NCBI GenBank assembly: GCA_043772945.1
Contig: JAYVFR010000002.1
Coordinates: 1 to 16,408, forward strand
Direction of reading: 5' to 3'
Length of the DNA stretch: 16,408 nt
DNA from: JAYVFR01 sp043772945
Lineage (GTDB): Bacteria; Patescibacteriota; JACMRA01
The notes beneath the pieces are model-generated. The model was not told the DNA's origin. It was given only the letters and a program-made list of their open reading frames with translations, and did not search any database. The position numbers were made by a program, and so were the translations under genes. This document shows positions 8,464-14,820 of this stretch, in pieces. Numbering within the stretch: position 1 is the stretch's first letter; every line of letters starts with the position of its first letter.

Positions 8464-8670
8464 CATGTAAAAAAAACCGAAAAGTTTGAATGCTATCCAT
8501 GCAATCCGGTTCAAATTATTGGAAATAATTGGGGTGATGAATCTAGTGTTTTTTTGAAGCAACTAGACATCCTAATTCGTGTAGGAGGTAGCGATCAATC
8601 TTTGGCTGAATGTCAGGCATTTAAAAAAACTGGCAAACCATTGTACGAATTTGAACTAAAGGCTATATAG
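8464..8670 (+). pseudogene. 3' remnant of a Rossmann-like (SLOG or deoxyribosyltransferase-type) protein
   Basis: The 473-base gap 8348-8820 has no intact gene, but this frame is open for 68 codons to TAG at 8668 and reads like a real protein end. It has an IIGNNWGDESSVFLKQLD stretch, then LIRVGGSDQSLAECQ and GKPLYEFEL. The pattern 'GG..S..E...a.k..GKP..E' resembles the C-terminal half of SLOG or nucleoside-2-deoxyribosyltransferase-like folds; this is a tentative inference. There is no ATG, GTG or TTG near its 5' end (a stop is at 8461), and upstream frames do not continue the homology. A run of eight A at 8469-8476 sits at its beginning. It is most likely the tail of a decayed gene. The rest of the gap holds the dedA promoter and a short tandem repeat. 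Confidence 0.5.
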
Positions 8671-8720
8671 TTTAACTAAAGGTAAAATAAAGCAATCTAA
8701 GATCTTTAAGCCCGTTACCA

Positions 8721-8740
8721 ACTCACTTTCACTCACTTTG
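8721..8740. repeat. Tandem 10-bp direct repeat
   Basis: ACTCACTTTC is followed immediately by ACTCACTTTG. It lies between the gene remnant and the glycosyltransferase gene. Function is unknown; it may be a simple duplication. Confidence 0.6.
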
Positions 8741-8820
8741 ACTTTTATAAGTTAAGCTAGGTTCTTTTTTTTTGACAGGAAGATAGATTTTAAAATAGTT
8801 TATTGAAATAATATTTAACA

Positions 8821-10047
8821 ATGCCTGACCAAGATCCTATCGATAACTCAATTAATCCAATCAATCCAATTAAAAAAGTTTTAATTCTGTACCTTCAAGC
8901 TGGCGGTGGACATAAGTCAAATGCAACCTCCCTTCACAACACACTTAAAGAATATAATCCAAATCTGGAAATAGAGTTGTTTGACTTTGGGGTGAACGGA
9001 CCTATCAAAGAATCAAGTTACATTTGGCTAACAGAAAAAGCCAAACCCATTTGGTATCTAGTTTCTATTTTGGTTAGAAATAAATTCATAATTAAGTTTT
9101 GTAATTTCTGGTTTCAAGTTTTTTATAGACAAATTATTGAAAAAAAATTCTCAGAGTTTGAGCCTGATTTGGTTTTAAACACTTACTATTTTAGCGCATC
9201 TACAATAGATAACCTCCTTTCCAACCTTTCTCAAAACCGTAACATCACTGCTATAACCGATACTTGGAGTGCGCCTTCTGTTTGGTTTAGTAATGCTAAA
9301 CTCCAATATTTAGTTTTTAGTGAAAGTGCTTTTGAGAGAGGGTTAGCTTGCAGCGTTCCTAAAAGAAATTTAATTAGGTCTAATTATTTTTTTGATAGTA
9401 AATTTAATCATGAATTAGACAGTGATCAAATAAATCGATTTTTAATTTCCCAGAATCTAAGAGTAAATTTAGATAATATTGTAATTCTGGGTGGAGGTGG
9501 AAGTATGCCTAACGGCGAAAAAATTCTTTTTGAATTAATTAAAATACTTGAACAAGCCTCGAATAATTCTAATCATCAACATTTTCAAATCATCTGTATT
9601 TGTGGTCGTAATCAAACTTTGTATAATCTATGTTTAGAAGTTAAACAAAAATTCCCTCTAGAAATCCAAAAGTTAGTTTTAATTGAAGGTTTTACTCAAA
9701 ACGTTTATGAATATTTAAACAGCGCAAAAGTTGTAATTTCTAAAGCAGGACCAGCGTCAATACTAGAAACTCTCGCTCTTAAAAAACCCTTAATTATCTC
9801 AAGCTATATCTGGGAACAGGAACTTGCTAATAAAGATTTTGTTGTTAATAACCAAGTAGGATATTATCAAACGAACCCTAAAAAAATAGCAATTACTGCA
9901 ATAAATTTGTTAATAGACAAAGACAAATACTTAACGCTCAAAAAGAATATAATTAAACTGAACCTTCATTCTAACAACCAAGAAATTGCAAGAAGCTGCC
10001 TATATGCCCAATACAACTTTAATTATTACACAAACTTATCTAGATGA
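8821..10047 (+). CDS. GT28-type glycosyltransferase (MGDG synthase/MurG-like)
   Basis: The 408-residue product fits glycosyltransferases that add a sugar from a nucleotide-sugar to a membrane lipid such as diacylglycerol. The N-terminal half is an MGDG-synthase-type domain, opening with ILYLQAGGGHKSNATSLHNTL (GGGHK at 28-32). The C-terminal half has the GT-B nucleotide-sugar site: VILGGGGSMPNGE near 222, EGFTQNVYEYLNSAKVVIS from about 288, and SKAGPASILETLAL from 307. There is no signal peptide; such enzymes sit peripherally on the cytoplasmic membrane. The ATG has no Shine-Dalgarno. A TTGACA (8772-8777) lies upstream, right after nine T, without a convincing -10. Its 3' end overlaps holB by 44 bases. 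The exact sugar and lipid are unknown; MurG itself is less likely because the N-terminal domain is of the MGDG type. Confidence 0.85.
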   Translation: MPDQDPIDNSINPINPIKKVLILYLQAGGGHKSNATSLHNTLKEYNPNLEIELFDFGVNGPIKESSYIWLTEKAKPIWYLVSILVRNKFIIKFCNFWFQVFYRQIIEKKFSEFEPDLVLNTYYFSASTIDNLLSNLSQNRNITAITDTWSAPSVWFSNAKLQYLVFSESAFERGLACSVPKRNLIRSNYFFDSKFNHELDSDQINRFLISQNLRVNLDNIVILGGGGSMPNGEKILFELIKILEQASNNSNHQHFQIICICGRNQTLYNLCLEVKQKFPLEIQKLVLIEGFTQNVYEYLNSAKVVISKAGPASILETLALKKPLIISSYIWEQELANKDFVVNNQVGYYQTNPKKIAITAINLLIDKDKYLTLKKNIIKLNLHSNNQEIARSCLYAQYNFNYYTNLSR

Positions 10048-10726
10048 GAAAACTTTAATTGAGCGAATTGCCAATACTTTTTTTAATACTGGGAAAATTA
10101 ATAATTTTGATAAATATAATAATAATTTAGACAAAGAAATATACTCTCATTACAAAAATAAAAATCAAGTTTTAGAATTTAATTTTGATCAGAAAAAAGA
10201 TTTTAAAGCTAATATTTTAAGTTTTTTTGTTCGCTATCCAAACCCTACTCTACTTTTTCTTGGGAACTTGTCTAAATATTCAACCGCTCTCCAGGAAGGA
10301 ATGCTTAAACTATTAGAAGAACCTCCACATAATTTATTTCCTGTAATTTTTAGCCTTGATACTACAAATATTTTACCAACTATCAGCTCTAGATCCCAAA
10401 AAATCCTTACCCCAATTAATTATATTCTAGCTAATTTAGATCCAAACCTATTAACCGCGACTAAAAAAATTAGCCCAACGCCACTTGAGTTCTCCCAAAG
10501 TTTAATTAATAATTACCCTGAGAATATAAGTTTACCAGATTTAAAACTAGTTGAGCGAGAGGAGTTGAATTTCTGGTTATGGCAAGTTAATTTCTACCTC
10601 TCCAAACTTTATCAAAAAAACCCTCAAATAAGCCTTGCAAATGCGATTAAAAGAGTTTTAGAAGTCCAAAAGCTAAACAATAGTAACGTCCAAAAAAAAA
10701 TGTCTCTAGGATATTTACAAGTTTGA
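10004..10726 (+). CDS. holB: DNA polymerase III delta-prime-like clamp-loader subunit
   Basis: The product resembles the delta-prime/AAA+ clamp-loader fold. The best-conserved part is EGMLKLLEEPPHN (from about residue 98), followed by VIFSLDTTNILPTISSRSQKI. This matches the LLK.LEEPP and 'T..SRcq' (SRC/sensor) blocks of HolB and DnaX. The first 90 residues are divergent and have no Walker A, and no zinc Cys cluster is visible; delta-prime normally does not hydrolyse ATP. At 240 residues it is shorter than the usual 300 or more. I chose ATG 10004 over an in-frame TTG at 9986. Either way the gene overlaps the glycosyltransferase end in another frame, so the two are translationally coupled. The C-terminal helical part (VEREELNFWLWQVNFYLSKL) fits the collar domain. 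Confidence 0.75.
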   Translation: MPNTTLIITQTYLDEKTLIERIANTFFNTGKINNFDKYNNNLDKEIYSHYKNKNQVLEFNFDQKKDFKANILSFFVRYPNPTLLFLGNLSKYSTALQEGMLKLLEEPPHNLFPVIFSLDTTNILPTISSRSQKILTPINYILANLDPNLLTATKKISPTPLEFSQSLINNYPENISLPDLKLVEREELNFWLWQVNFYLSKLYQKNPQISLANAIKRVLEVQKLNNSNVQKKMSLGYLQV

Positions 10727-10747
10727 GAAAAACCACATTTATTATGT

Positions 10748-10957
10748 GTGACTCTACTAGATGGCTATAAGTTAGGAAAATTAACTAATTCCAATCAGGA
10801 TAATAAAAAAAAATTCTTAAATTCAACCTTAAAAGAAACTAAAACCCCAAAAAAAATAGAGTTAAAATTAAAAGCCTTAGTTATCAATTTGCTCCGATCA
10901 AAGTCCAGTCTAAAGCGGATAGTGTTTTTAATTTTGATTCTACAAAAAAGTTGTTAG
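10748..10957 (+). CDS. Small Lys/Asn-rich ORF of unknown function, probably frameshifted
   Basis: The frame starts at GTG 10748, 21 bases after holB, and gives 69 residues. The first 36 (LDGYKLGKLTNSNQDNKKKF onward) look protein-like. After a run of eight A (10849-10856) the product becomes hydrophobic noise ending FLILILQKSC. The -1 frame from that run reads more like a protein (SYQFAPIKVQSKADSVF, FDSTKKLLEF) and stops at 10963-10965. The A-run therefore probably hides a one-base shift or a slippage site (A AAA AAA). The corrected product would be about 72 residues. I do not recognise the family. It is convergent with the Nudix remnant, and the two ends nearly touch or overlap. Confidence 0.35.
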   Translation: MTLLDGYKLGKLTNSNQDNKKKFLNSTLKETKTPKKIELKLKALVINLLRSKSSLKRIVFLILILQKSC

Positions 10958-10961
10958 AATT

Positions 10962-11450
10962 TTAATCATATTTATTATGAATTTCTATCTCAAGAGCTAT
11001 TTTATGAATTGGGCTGTATATTTTAGCCCAATCAGCCCATTTGAAACTAAATTTATCAGTAACAAATTCTGTATTTAAATTTTCCATGGCTTTTATAAGA
11101 TCAATGAACTCTTCTCTACCGATTTCAAGTAGGTTGGACAAATCATCATTGGCGGAGTATTTTTCGTGTTTTTTCAACTTAGTGAAATATACATTAGTGA
11201 TCATTTGCATTTTGCCTTCAGATGTTTCTGCTTCTGTACGAATTTCAACTAAATGTACCAACTTGCTCGAATCACGTATAATCTGCAGATCTTCATTCAG
11301 TTCACGCACGGCTGCATTCAACGGCTTTTCATTTTTACCTGCCCCTCCCCTCCGACAAATCTTGCTATATGATCGGGGTAGAAGCCTTCTTTTTTACCTA
11401 ATATATAATTATTATCAGCTGTTTTTATTAATATCAAAACATGGTTTTTT
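10962..11450 (-). pseudogene. Nudix hydrolase, frameshifted remnant
   Basis: The intact part (119 codons from ATG 11321) begins inside a Nudix box: NAAVRELNEDL fits the 'A..REL.Ed' half. The first half lies upstream in another frame, reading NHVLILIKTADNNYILGKK, then GFYPDHIARFVGG. One extra C (plus strand) in the GC-rich run 11342-11350 joins them as HIARFVGGGAGKNEKPLNAA. The domain then continues through VEIRTEAET, MITNVYFTKL and LLEIGREEFIDLI. The box is weak (RELNEDL where REUxEExGU is expected), so activity is doubtful even if the frame is restored. It lies at the end of the accessory operon, in the same direction, and is unrelated in detail to the intact Nudix gene at 14821. Decay is the simplest reading, though a base-call error cannot be excluded. 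Confidence 0.65.
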
Positions 11451-11614
11451 CGATAGAGGTTTCCAATGGATAGTTACCGAAAACCCCTTCATTTGCAGTA
11501 AAATACTTGTCTTTTTTGATTTTATCTGACGATACTGAAGACATAGAGTCTGATGGGGCCAAGATTCTAGTTTCATCATCTTTAACTAATTTTGGTGGAT
11601 AAATATTTATAAAA
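11434..11614 (-). pseudogene. N-terminal fragment resembling an S66 LD-carboxypeptidase
   Basis: Directly after the AsnRS-like stop, and in the same frame, the sequence reads NIYPPKLVKDDETRILAPSD, then SMSSVSSDKI. This resembles the start of S66 peptidases (LdcA/MccF), which begin with a 'PP.L..GD.irI.aPS.S' strand. The homology fades after about 35 residues and no catalytic Ser, Glu or His region follows. The frame ends at TGA (11434-11436). Adding one base to the T-run 11445-11450 (plus strand) would run it on into the Nudix remnant. No ATG precedes it. It may be a leftover from a recombination that placed the operon here. Confidence 0.4.
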
Positions 11615-12733
11615 TTACGGATAACTAATTACATTTTTTAATCTAGGATATAAAATTACTTCCTTTATATCATCACGACAAAGTGCCCAAGTTATAAAAC
11701 GTTCTATACCCAAACCAAACCCCGAGGTAGTGGCGTATGATTTTTGATTACGTAAGTTAATGTACCAACTATAGGGGGTTGGATCTAGACTTTGTCTACT
11801 AATAGATTCAAGCATCTCTTTAGCATTATCTTGTCTTTGGCCACAACCTGCAATTTCTCCCCCAAAAGAATTATTTAATATTTTAGGAAATATCAAATCT
11901 GCATTTATAACTTTATTAGGATTATTAGCGTGAGGTTTTTGATAAAAAGCAACTCTATCTCGGTCATAGTTTTTAATCCATAAGGGAGTTCTAATATTTA
12001 AAATGTCTAATAAAACTACTTCACCTTCACTTGTTAAATCTCTACCATGCTCAGTCTGATTGATTAAATATGTTAAATCTCTATCCTTTAATAATTGAAT
12101 AGCTTTATCAAATTCAATTTCAGGAAATTTCTCTAATTTGCTTACAGATTGAAGTATTCTATAACTCTCTACAAAATTTAAACTAATTAATGATAATATA
12201 TTTTCCATTGCTAGCATAGCCTTGGTTAAAAACTTGATATAATTTTCAACTTTAGGAATTAAAATATCTAATGAACCTACTATCTCAGCTTCGCAATGAA
12301 AAAACTGATTCAGATGACGTTTATCTGGATTTTCTCCTCTCATTGAAGGCAAATAACAATATACTTTATCAATACCATTCATTAAAATAGGTTCAAACCC
12401 AAATTGCGAACTATCAACTAGATATGTATGTAAATTTCCAAATTGAATATCTATAGCTTCACTATCAGATCCAGGACCCATTGGGCTAGATACGCTTGAA
12501 GTAAACATAAATAAATCTATATTGTAAGCATCTTCTAATGTTGACCAATAGAAATCAGAAGCTAATTTAATATTATGCCTCATAATGGTTAAAGCTTTAA
12601 AATATTTTGAATTAGCAATTTCTAAATAGTGTGTTTTTGGATCAAATAATGGTAATAAATACTGATTTTTATCTTGGTTAATAAAATTCACATCAGATTG
12701 TTGTATTTTTTTTAGTAATGGTTCTATTAACAT
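11615..12733 (-). CDS. AsnRS/AspRS-like adenylating enzyme without anticodon-binding domain
   Basis: The 372-residue product is a class II aminoacyl-tRNA synthetase catalytic core of the Asp/Asn type. Motif 2 is visible as MRGENPDKRHLNQFF (R132, E134, R139-H140). Motif 3 is GFGLGIERF (338-346, with R345). The archaeal-type ending 'vilyPRLKNVISYP' replaces the usual FPRd..RL.P. The N-terminal OB-fold that reads the tRNA anticodon is missing: the protein goes almost straight into the catalytic domain. Stand-alone AsnRS cores are known as archaeal asparagine synthetases, which amidate aspartate through an aspartyl-adenylate. This protein may do that or join an amino acid to another acceptor. It follows the SpeD-like gene by 17 bases, so it is the last complete gene of the operon. 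No Shine-Dalgarno precedes the ATG. Confidence 0.8.
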   Translation of the reverse strand: MLIEPLLKKIQQSDVNFINQDKNQYLLPLFDPKTHYLEIANSKYFKALTIMRHNIKLASDFYWSTLEDAYNIDLFMFTSSVSSPMGPGSDSEAIDIQFGNLHTYLVDSSQFGFEPILMNGIDKVYCYLPSMRGENPDKRHLNQFFHCEAEIVGSLDILIPKVENYIKFLTKAMLAMENILSLISLNFVESYRILQSVSKLEKFPEIEFDKAIQLLKDRDLTYLINQTEHGRDLTSEGEVVLLDILNIRTPLWIKNYDRDRVAFYQKPHANNPNKVINADLIFPKILNNSFGGEIAGCGQRQDNAKEMLESISRQSLDPTPYSWYINLRNQKSYATTSGFGLGIERFITWALCRDDIKEVILYPRLKNVISYP

Positions 12734-12750
12734 ATAGAGATTTTAAATTT

Positions 12751-13116
12751 TTATTTTCTAAAGATAACTTGTTTTTCTGTTAATTTAGGGTTGAATATTT
12801 TCTTTAAGAAATTATATATACTGTACGCTTTATTAGTATTATCAATTGAATAGTTGCAAACAAATATGTCTAAATGTACTTTATTTTCTTTTGGCCAAGT
12901 ATGTAAAGCAATGTGAGATTCTTCTAAAATTATATAAAATGTATAACCATAATTAAAGTTATAGTAATCTATTTTTAAAATATTTAATCCAATTGAAATA
13001 ACTTCATTTTTAACAATATCAATTATACATGCACTGTCAGATAAAAGCGAAATATTTTTATTTGCTTCAAAGGTATCTAAAATATGTATACCTTGTGATA
13101 GATCAGTCTCGATCAA
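12751..13116 (-). CDS. speD: SpeD-type pyruvoyl-dependent decarboxylase (AdoMetDC family)
   Basis: This belongs to the S-adenosylmethionine decarboxylase family, whose proenzyme cleaves itself at a Ser to form a pyruvoyl cofactor. From TTG 13116 the product is 121 residues. The cleavage Ser is S67 in LEESHIALHTWP, with H72 and C87 (DIFVC) at the spacing seen in the Thermotoga enzyme (Ser63, His68, Cys83). So the processing and catalytic residues are intact. The N-terminal QGIHILDTF is the usual first strand. No speE is nearby. Relatives of SpeD in bacteria and archaea have become ornithine or arginine decarboxylases, so the substrate is open. The TTG has no ribosome site. A strong AAGAGG plus ATG at 13175 starts a frame that shifts by one into this one (see separate entry), so the true start may be 13175. 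Confidence 0.85.
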   Translation of the reverse strand: MIETDLSQGIHILDTFEANKNISLLSDSACIIDIVKNEVISIGLNILKIDYYNFNYGYTFYIILEESHIALHTWPKENKVHLDIFVCNYSIDNTNKAYSIYNFLKKIFNPKLTEKQVIFRK

Positions 13117-13136
13117 AATTTGAGATAGCTGTTTAA

Positions 13137-13175
13137 TTAAAGTGCTTGGCTCCTGAAAAATTCTATTTTTCTCAT
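13137..13175 (-). other. Short SD-led ORF (12 codons) preceding speD, out of frame by one
   Basis: ATG 13175 lies 22 bases after the kinase stop and has a strong AAGAGG five bases ahead. It encodes MRKIEFFRSQAL and stops at 13137-13139. One extra base in the T5 run (13156-13160 in plus coordinates) or A5 run would join it to the speD frame as MRKIEFFQEPSTLIKQLSQ and so on, giving a product of about 141 residues. It is either the true speD start with an indel or slippage, or a regulatory leader peptide. Confidence 0.55.
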
Positions 13176-13180
13176 AAAAA

Positions 13181-13186
13181 CCTCTT
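13181..13186 (-). promoter_or_regulatory. Shine-Dalgarno AAGAGG before ATG 13175
   Basis: AAGAGG is one of few strong ribosome binding sites in the window, spaced five T from an ATG. It argues that translation toward speD starts at 13175 and not at the site-less TTG 13116. Confidence 0.6.
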
Positions 13187-13197
13187 AACTTTGCTAT

Positions 13198-14100
13198 TCA
13201 AAATAATTCTAAAAATATGATTTTTACTGCTGGTAAAATTAAATGTTTAAATTTGATAAATATATTTGGTGCGGTTTGTTTGTAGTTGTTAATTATACAT
13301 GAGAGTAAATTTTCATCTAATTTTTCATTTACTCCTTCTATATTTGAGGTGTTTTGATAGTATTTTAAAAAAGTAAATGTTACAATTAATTCAGCAAAAT
13401 CTCTAACTGGATTATCTAAAATCATGTTGTCAAAATCAATAAATCCAGACACGCTATTTTTAGAAAAAATAATATTAGATGGATTTATATCACCATGTAC
13501 AAGAAATTTTAACTCTTCGTATTCAAACAAAGAAATTTGCTTTAAATAATTTTTTACTGCCTTAACTTCGTCTGGACTAATTAACTCAGATAATTTTAAA
13601 CAAGATTCAATAATATTCTCAGTATGGTAATTTCCTGTGTTATTCTTTGAATATTCAAATGAAGTAAGATGCAATTTTGCTAGATTCTTGCCTAAAGATA
13701 AAGCAATACTATCGTTGTAATTTACTCCATGGTTCTGCATTAAGGTGGTTAAATAATATAGATTTTCATCTATTTCAGTATATTTATCACCCTTAGAAGT
13801 TATAATTAGATGAGGTGTAGGTATTTTATGTAATTCCAAGTAATATAGAAATTCCATCTTGTCATGAAATAACGCCTTATTCCTAGCATACCAAGGAATT
13901 TGTTTTACAAAAAATATACCCTGATCCGACAATATTACAGATTTTGGAGATGTATCTGATAATACACTTACAGAGTAAATTTTTTCTCCAACACCCACAA
14001 ATGGTACCATAATAACATTTGTTAATCCGTATTCTTTACTTATTTTAAAAATAATATATTTATCAATTAACGCAAAGTTATAATCAATTGGTTTGTTCAT
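13198..14100 (-). CDS. APH-fold phosphotransferase (aminoglycoside/choline/homoserine kinase-like)
   Basis: The 300-residue product has the APH kinase fold, which phosphorylates hydroxyls of small molecules such as aminoglycosides, choline or homoserine. Visible parts are the N-lobe strand FFVKQIPWY with the ATP-binding Lys and the MEFLYYLELHKIPTPHLI helix, where Glu pairs with that Lys. A hinge (YYLTTLMQNHG) follows. The catalytic loop LVHGDINPSNIIF (HGDxxxxN) and the metal-binding GFIDFDNM come next, then the 'NPVRDFAEL' segment seen in homoserine-kinase-II and CotS-type members. All catalytic residues are present, so it should be active. It lies between the Mrp-like ATPase (8 bases after its frame-shifted end) and speD. 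A resistance role is possible, but in this setting an intermediate of the operon's own pathway is likelier (inference). Confidence 0.85.
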   Translation of the reverse strand: MNKPIDYNFALIDKYIIFKISKEYGLTNVIMVPFVGVGEKIYSVSVLSDTSPKSVILSDQGIFFVKQIPWYARNKALFHDKMEFLYYLELHKIPTPHLIITSKGDKYTEIDENLYYLTTLMQNHGVNYNDSIALSLGKNLAKLHLTSFEYSKNNTGNYHTENIIESCLKLSELISPDEVKAVKNYLKQISLFEYEELKFLVHGDINPSNIIFSKNSVSGFIDFDNMILDNPVRDFAELIVTFTFLKYYQNTSNIEGVNEKLDENLLSCIINNYKQTAPNIFIKFKHLILPAVKIIFLELF

Positions 14101-14108
14101 AATATTTT

Positions 14109-14289
14109 TTATTTTATTGTTAACAATTGATTCAATTGATTATCTATTTGGTTACTAACTAAAACGAATGGTTTTCCAGAGTTATTTTGATAATTAATAT
14201 TTTTATTTTCTGTATTTTGAATTAATAATGTTTGACCTAAATTAAATTGATTTTTAATAAAATTGATGTCATTATCTAGATCTTTTTTT
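14109..14289 (-). other. -1 frame continuation of the Mrp-like gene, after a slippery A AAA AAG
   Basis: In the 0 frame the Mrp-like gene ends ...CAA AAA AAG ATC TAG. The heptamer A AAA AAG is the dnaX-type -1 slippery sequence. Shifting -1 gives 57 more codons (KDLDNDINF, NLGQTLLIQNTENKN, SGKPFVLVSNQIDNQLNQLL) and a stop at 14109-14111, just 8 bases before the kinase start. The tail has the GKP... helix expected at the end of Mrp proteins. Without it a 175-base hole would break the operon. No strong downstream stem is visible, only AT-rich hairpins, so an assembly base error is equally possible. Confidence 0.65.
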
Positions 14290-14818
14290 GTATTGTATAA
14301 AAATTATCAATTATTGCCTTTGTTTGAATCTGTAATCGTGTAAAAGCTTGAATCCCATACAATGAGTCTTGATACGAAATGAAAGTAGAATCCGTAACTA
14401 AGTACAGAACTGCCTCTTTGTAAAATTTAGCAATGGCAGAGTGAAGACTAGAAAAACCAGGAGGTAAATCTATAATTAAGTAATCTACTTCCCAATTAAC
14501 AGCAAATAAAGATTGGTATAAGGTTCCGTATATATAATCATCATTGATCACGAAGCTATTTTTATAAAATTTAGTTAAACCAGTAGAAATAATTTTTACA
14601 CCTTCATATAAGGCGGGCATAAAAATTAAAGAGCTTGATATTTGTAAAACTCTAGTACATTTGATGTTTCTAATAAATGTAGTGACGCTAGGGCTATTAA
14701 TATCAGCATCGTATAAACCAACTTTATAACCTTGTTTTTTTAGAAAATAAGCAAAATTTACAGCTATTGTTGTCTTACCTACCCCTCCTTTACCACTATA
14801 TATCAGTATAACTTTCAT
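14276..14818 (-). CDS. Mrp/ApbC-type P-loop ATPase (0-frame product)
   Basis: This is a MinD/Mrp-family deviant Walker A ATPase. Mrp/ApbC proteins carry Fe-S clusters or act in assembly of metallo-enzymes; other relatives partition DNA. Visible motifs are SGKGGVGKTT (8-17), GLYDADINSPSVTTF (switch I and 'DAD..sPS'), VKIISTGL, and DYLIIDLPPGF (Walker B and switch II). The DADI.sPS plus DLPPG pattern is Mrp rather than ParA. The C-terminal CxxC that binds Fe-S in Mrp is not seen in either frame. The 0-frame product is 180 residues and short for the family; the -1 extension to 14109 gives 236, closer to normal. The start follows the Nudix stop by two bases, so the two are co-translated. The partner substrate is unknown. 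Confidence 0.8.
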   Translation of the reverse strand: MKVILIYSGKGGVGKTTIAVNFAYFLKKQGYKVGLYDADINSPSVTTFIRNIKCTRVLQISSSLIFMPALYEGVKIISTGLTKFYKNSFVINDDYIYGTLYQSLFAVNWEVDYLIIDLPPGFSSLHSAIAKFYKEAVLYLVTDSTFISYQDSLYGIQAFTRLQIQTKAIIDNFYTIQKKI

Positions 14819-14820
14819 AA

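Noticed and set aside
10940..10985. A small CATA/TATG hairpin between the convergent genes as a terminator.
   Set aside because: The stem is only four base pairs and lacks a T-run.
11041..11529. A 162-codon plus-strand open frame.
   Set aside because: It is antisense to the Nudix remnant, which has recognisable motifs; the plus product is Ser- and Phe-rich without family features.
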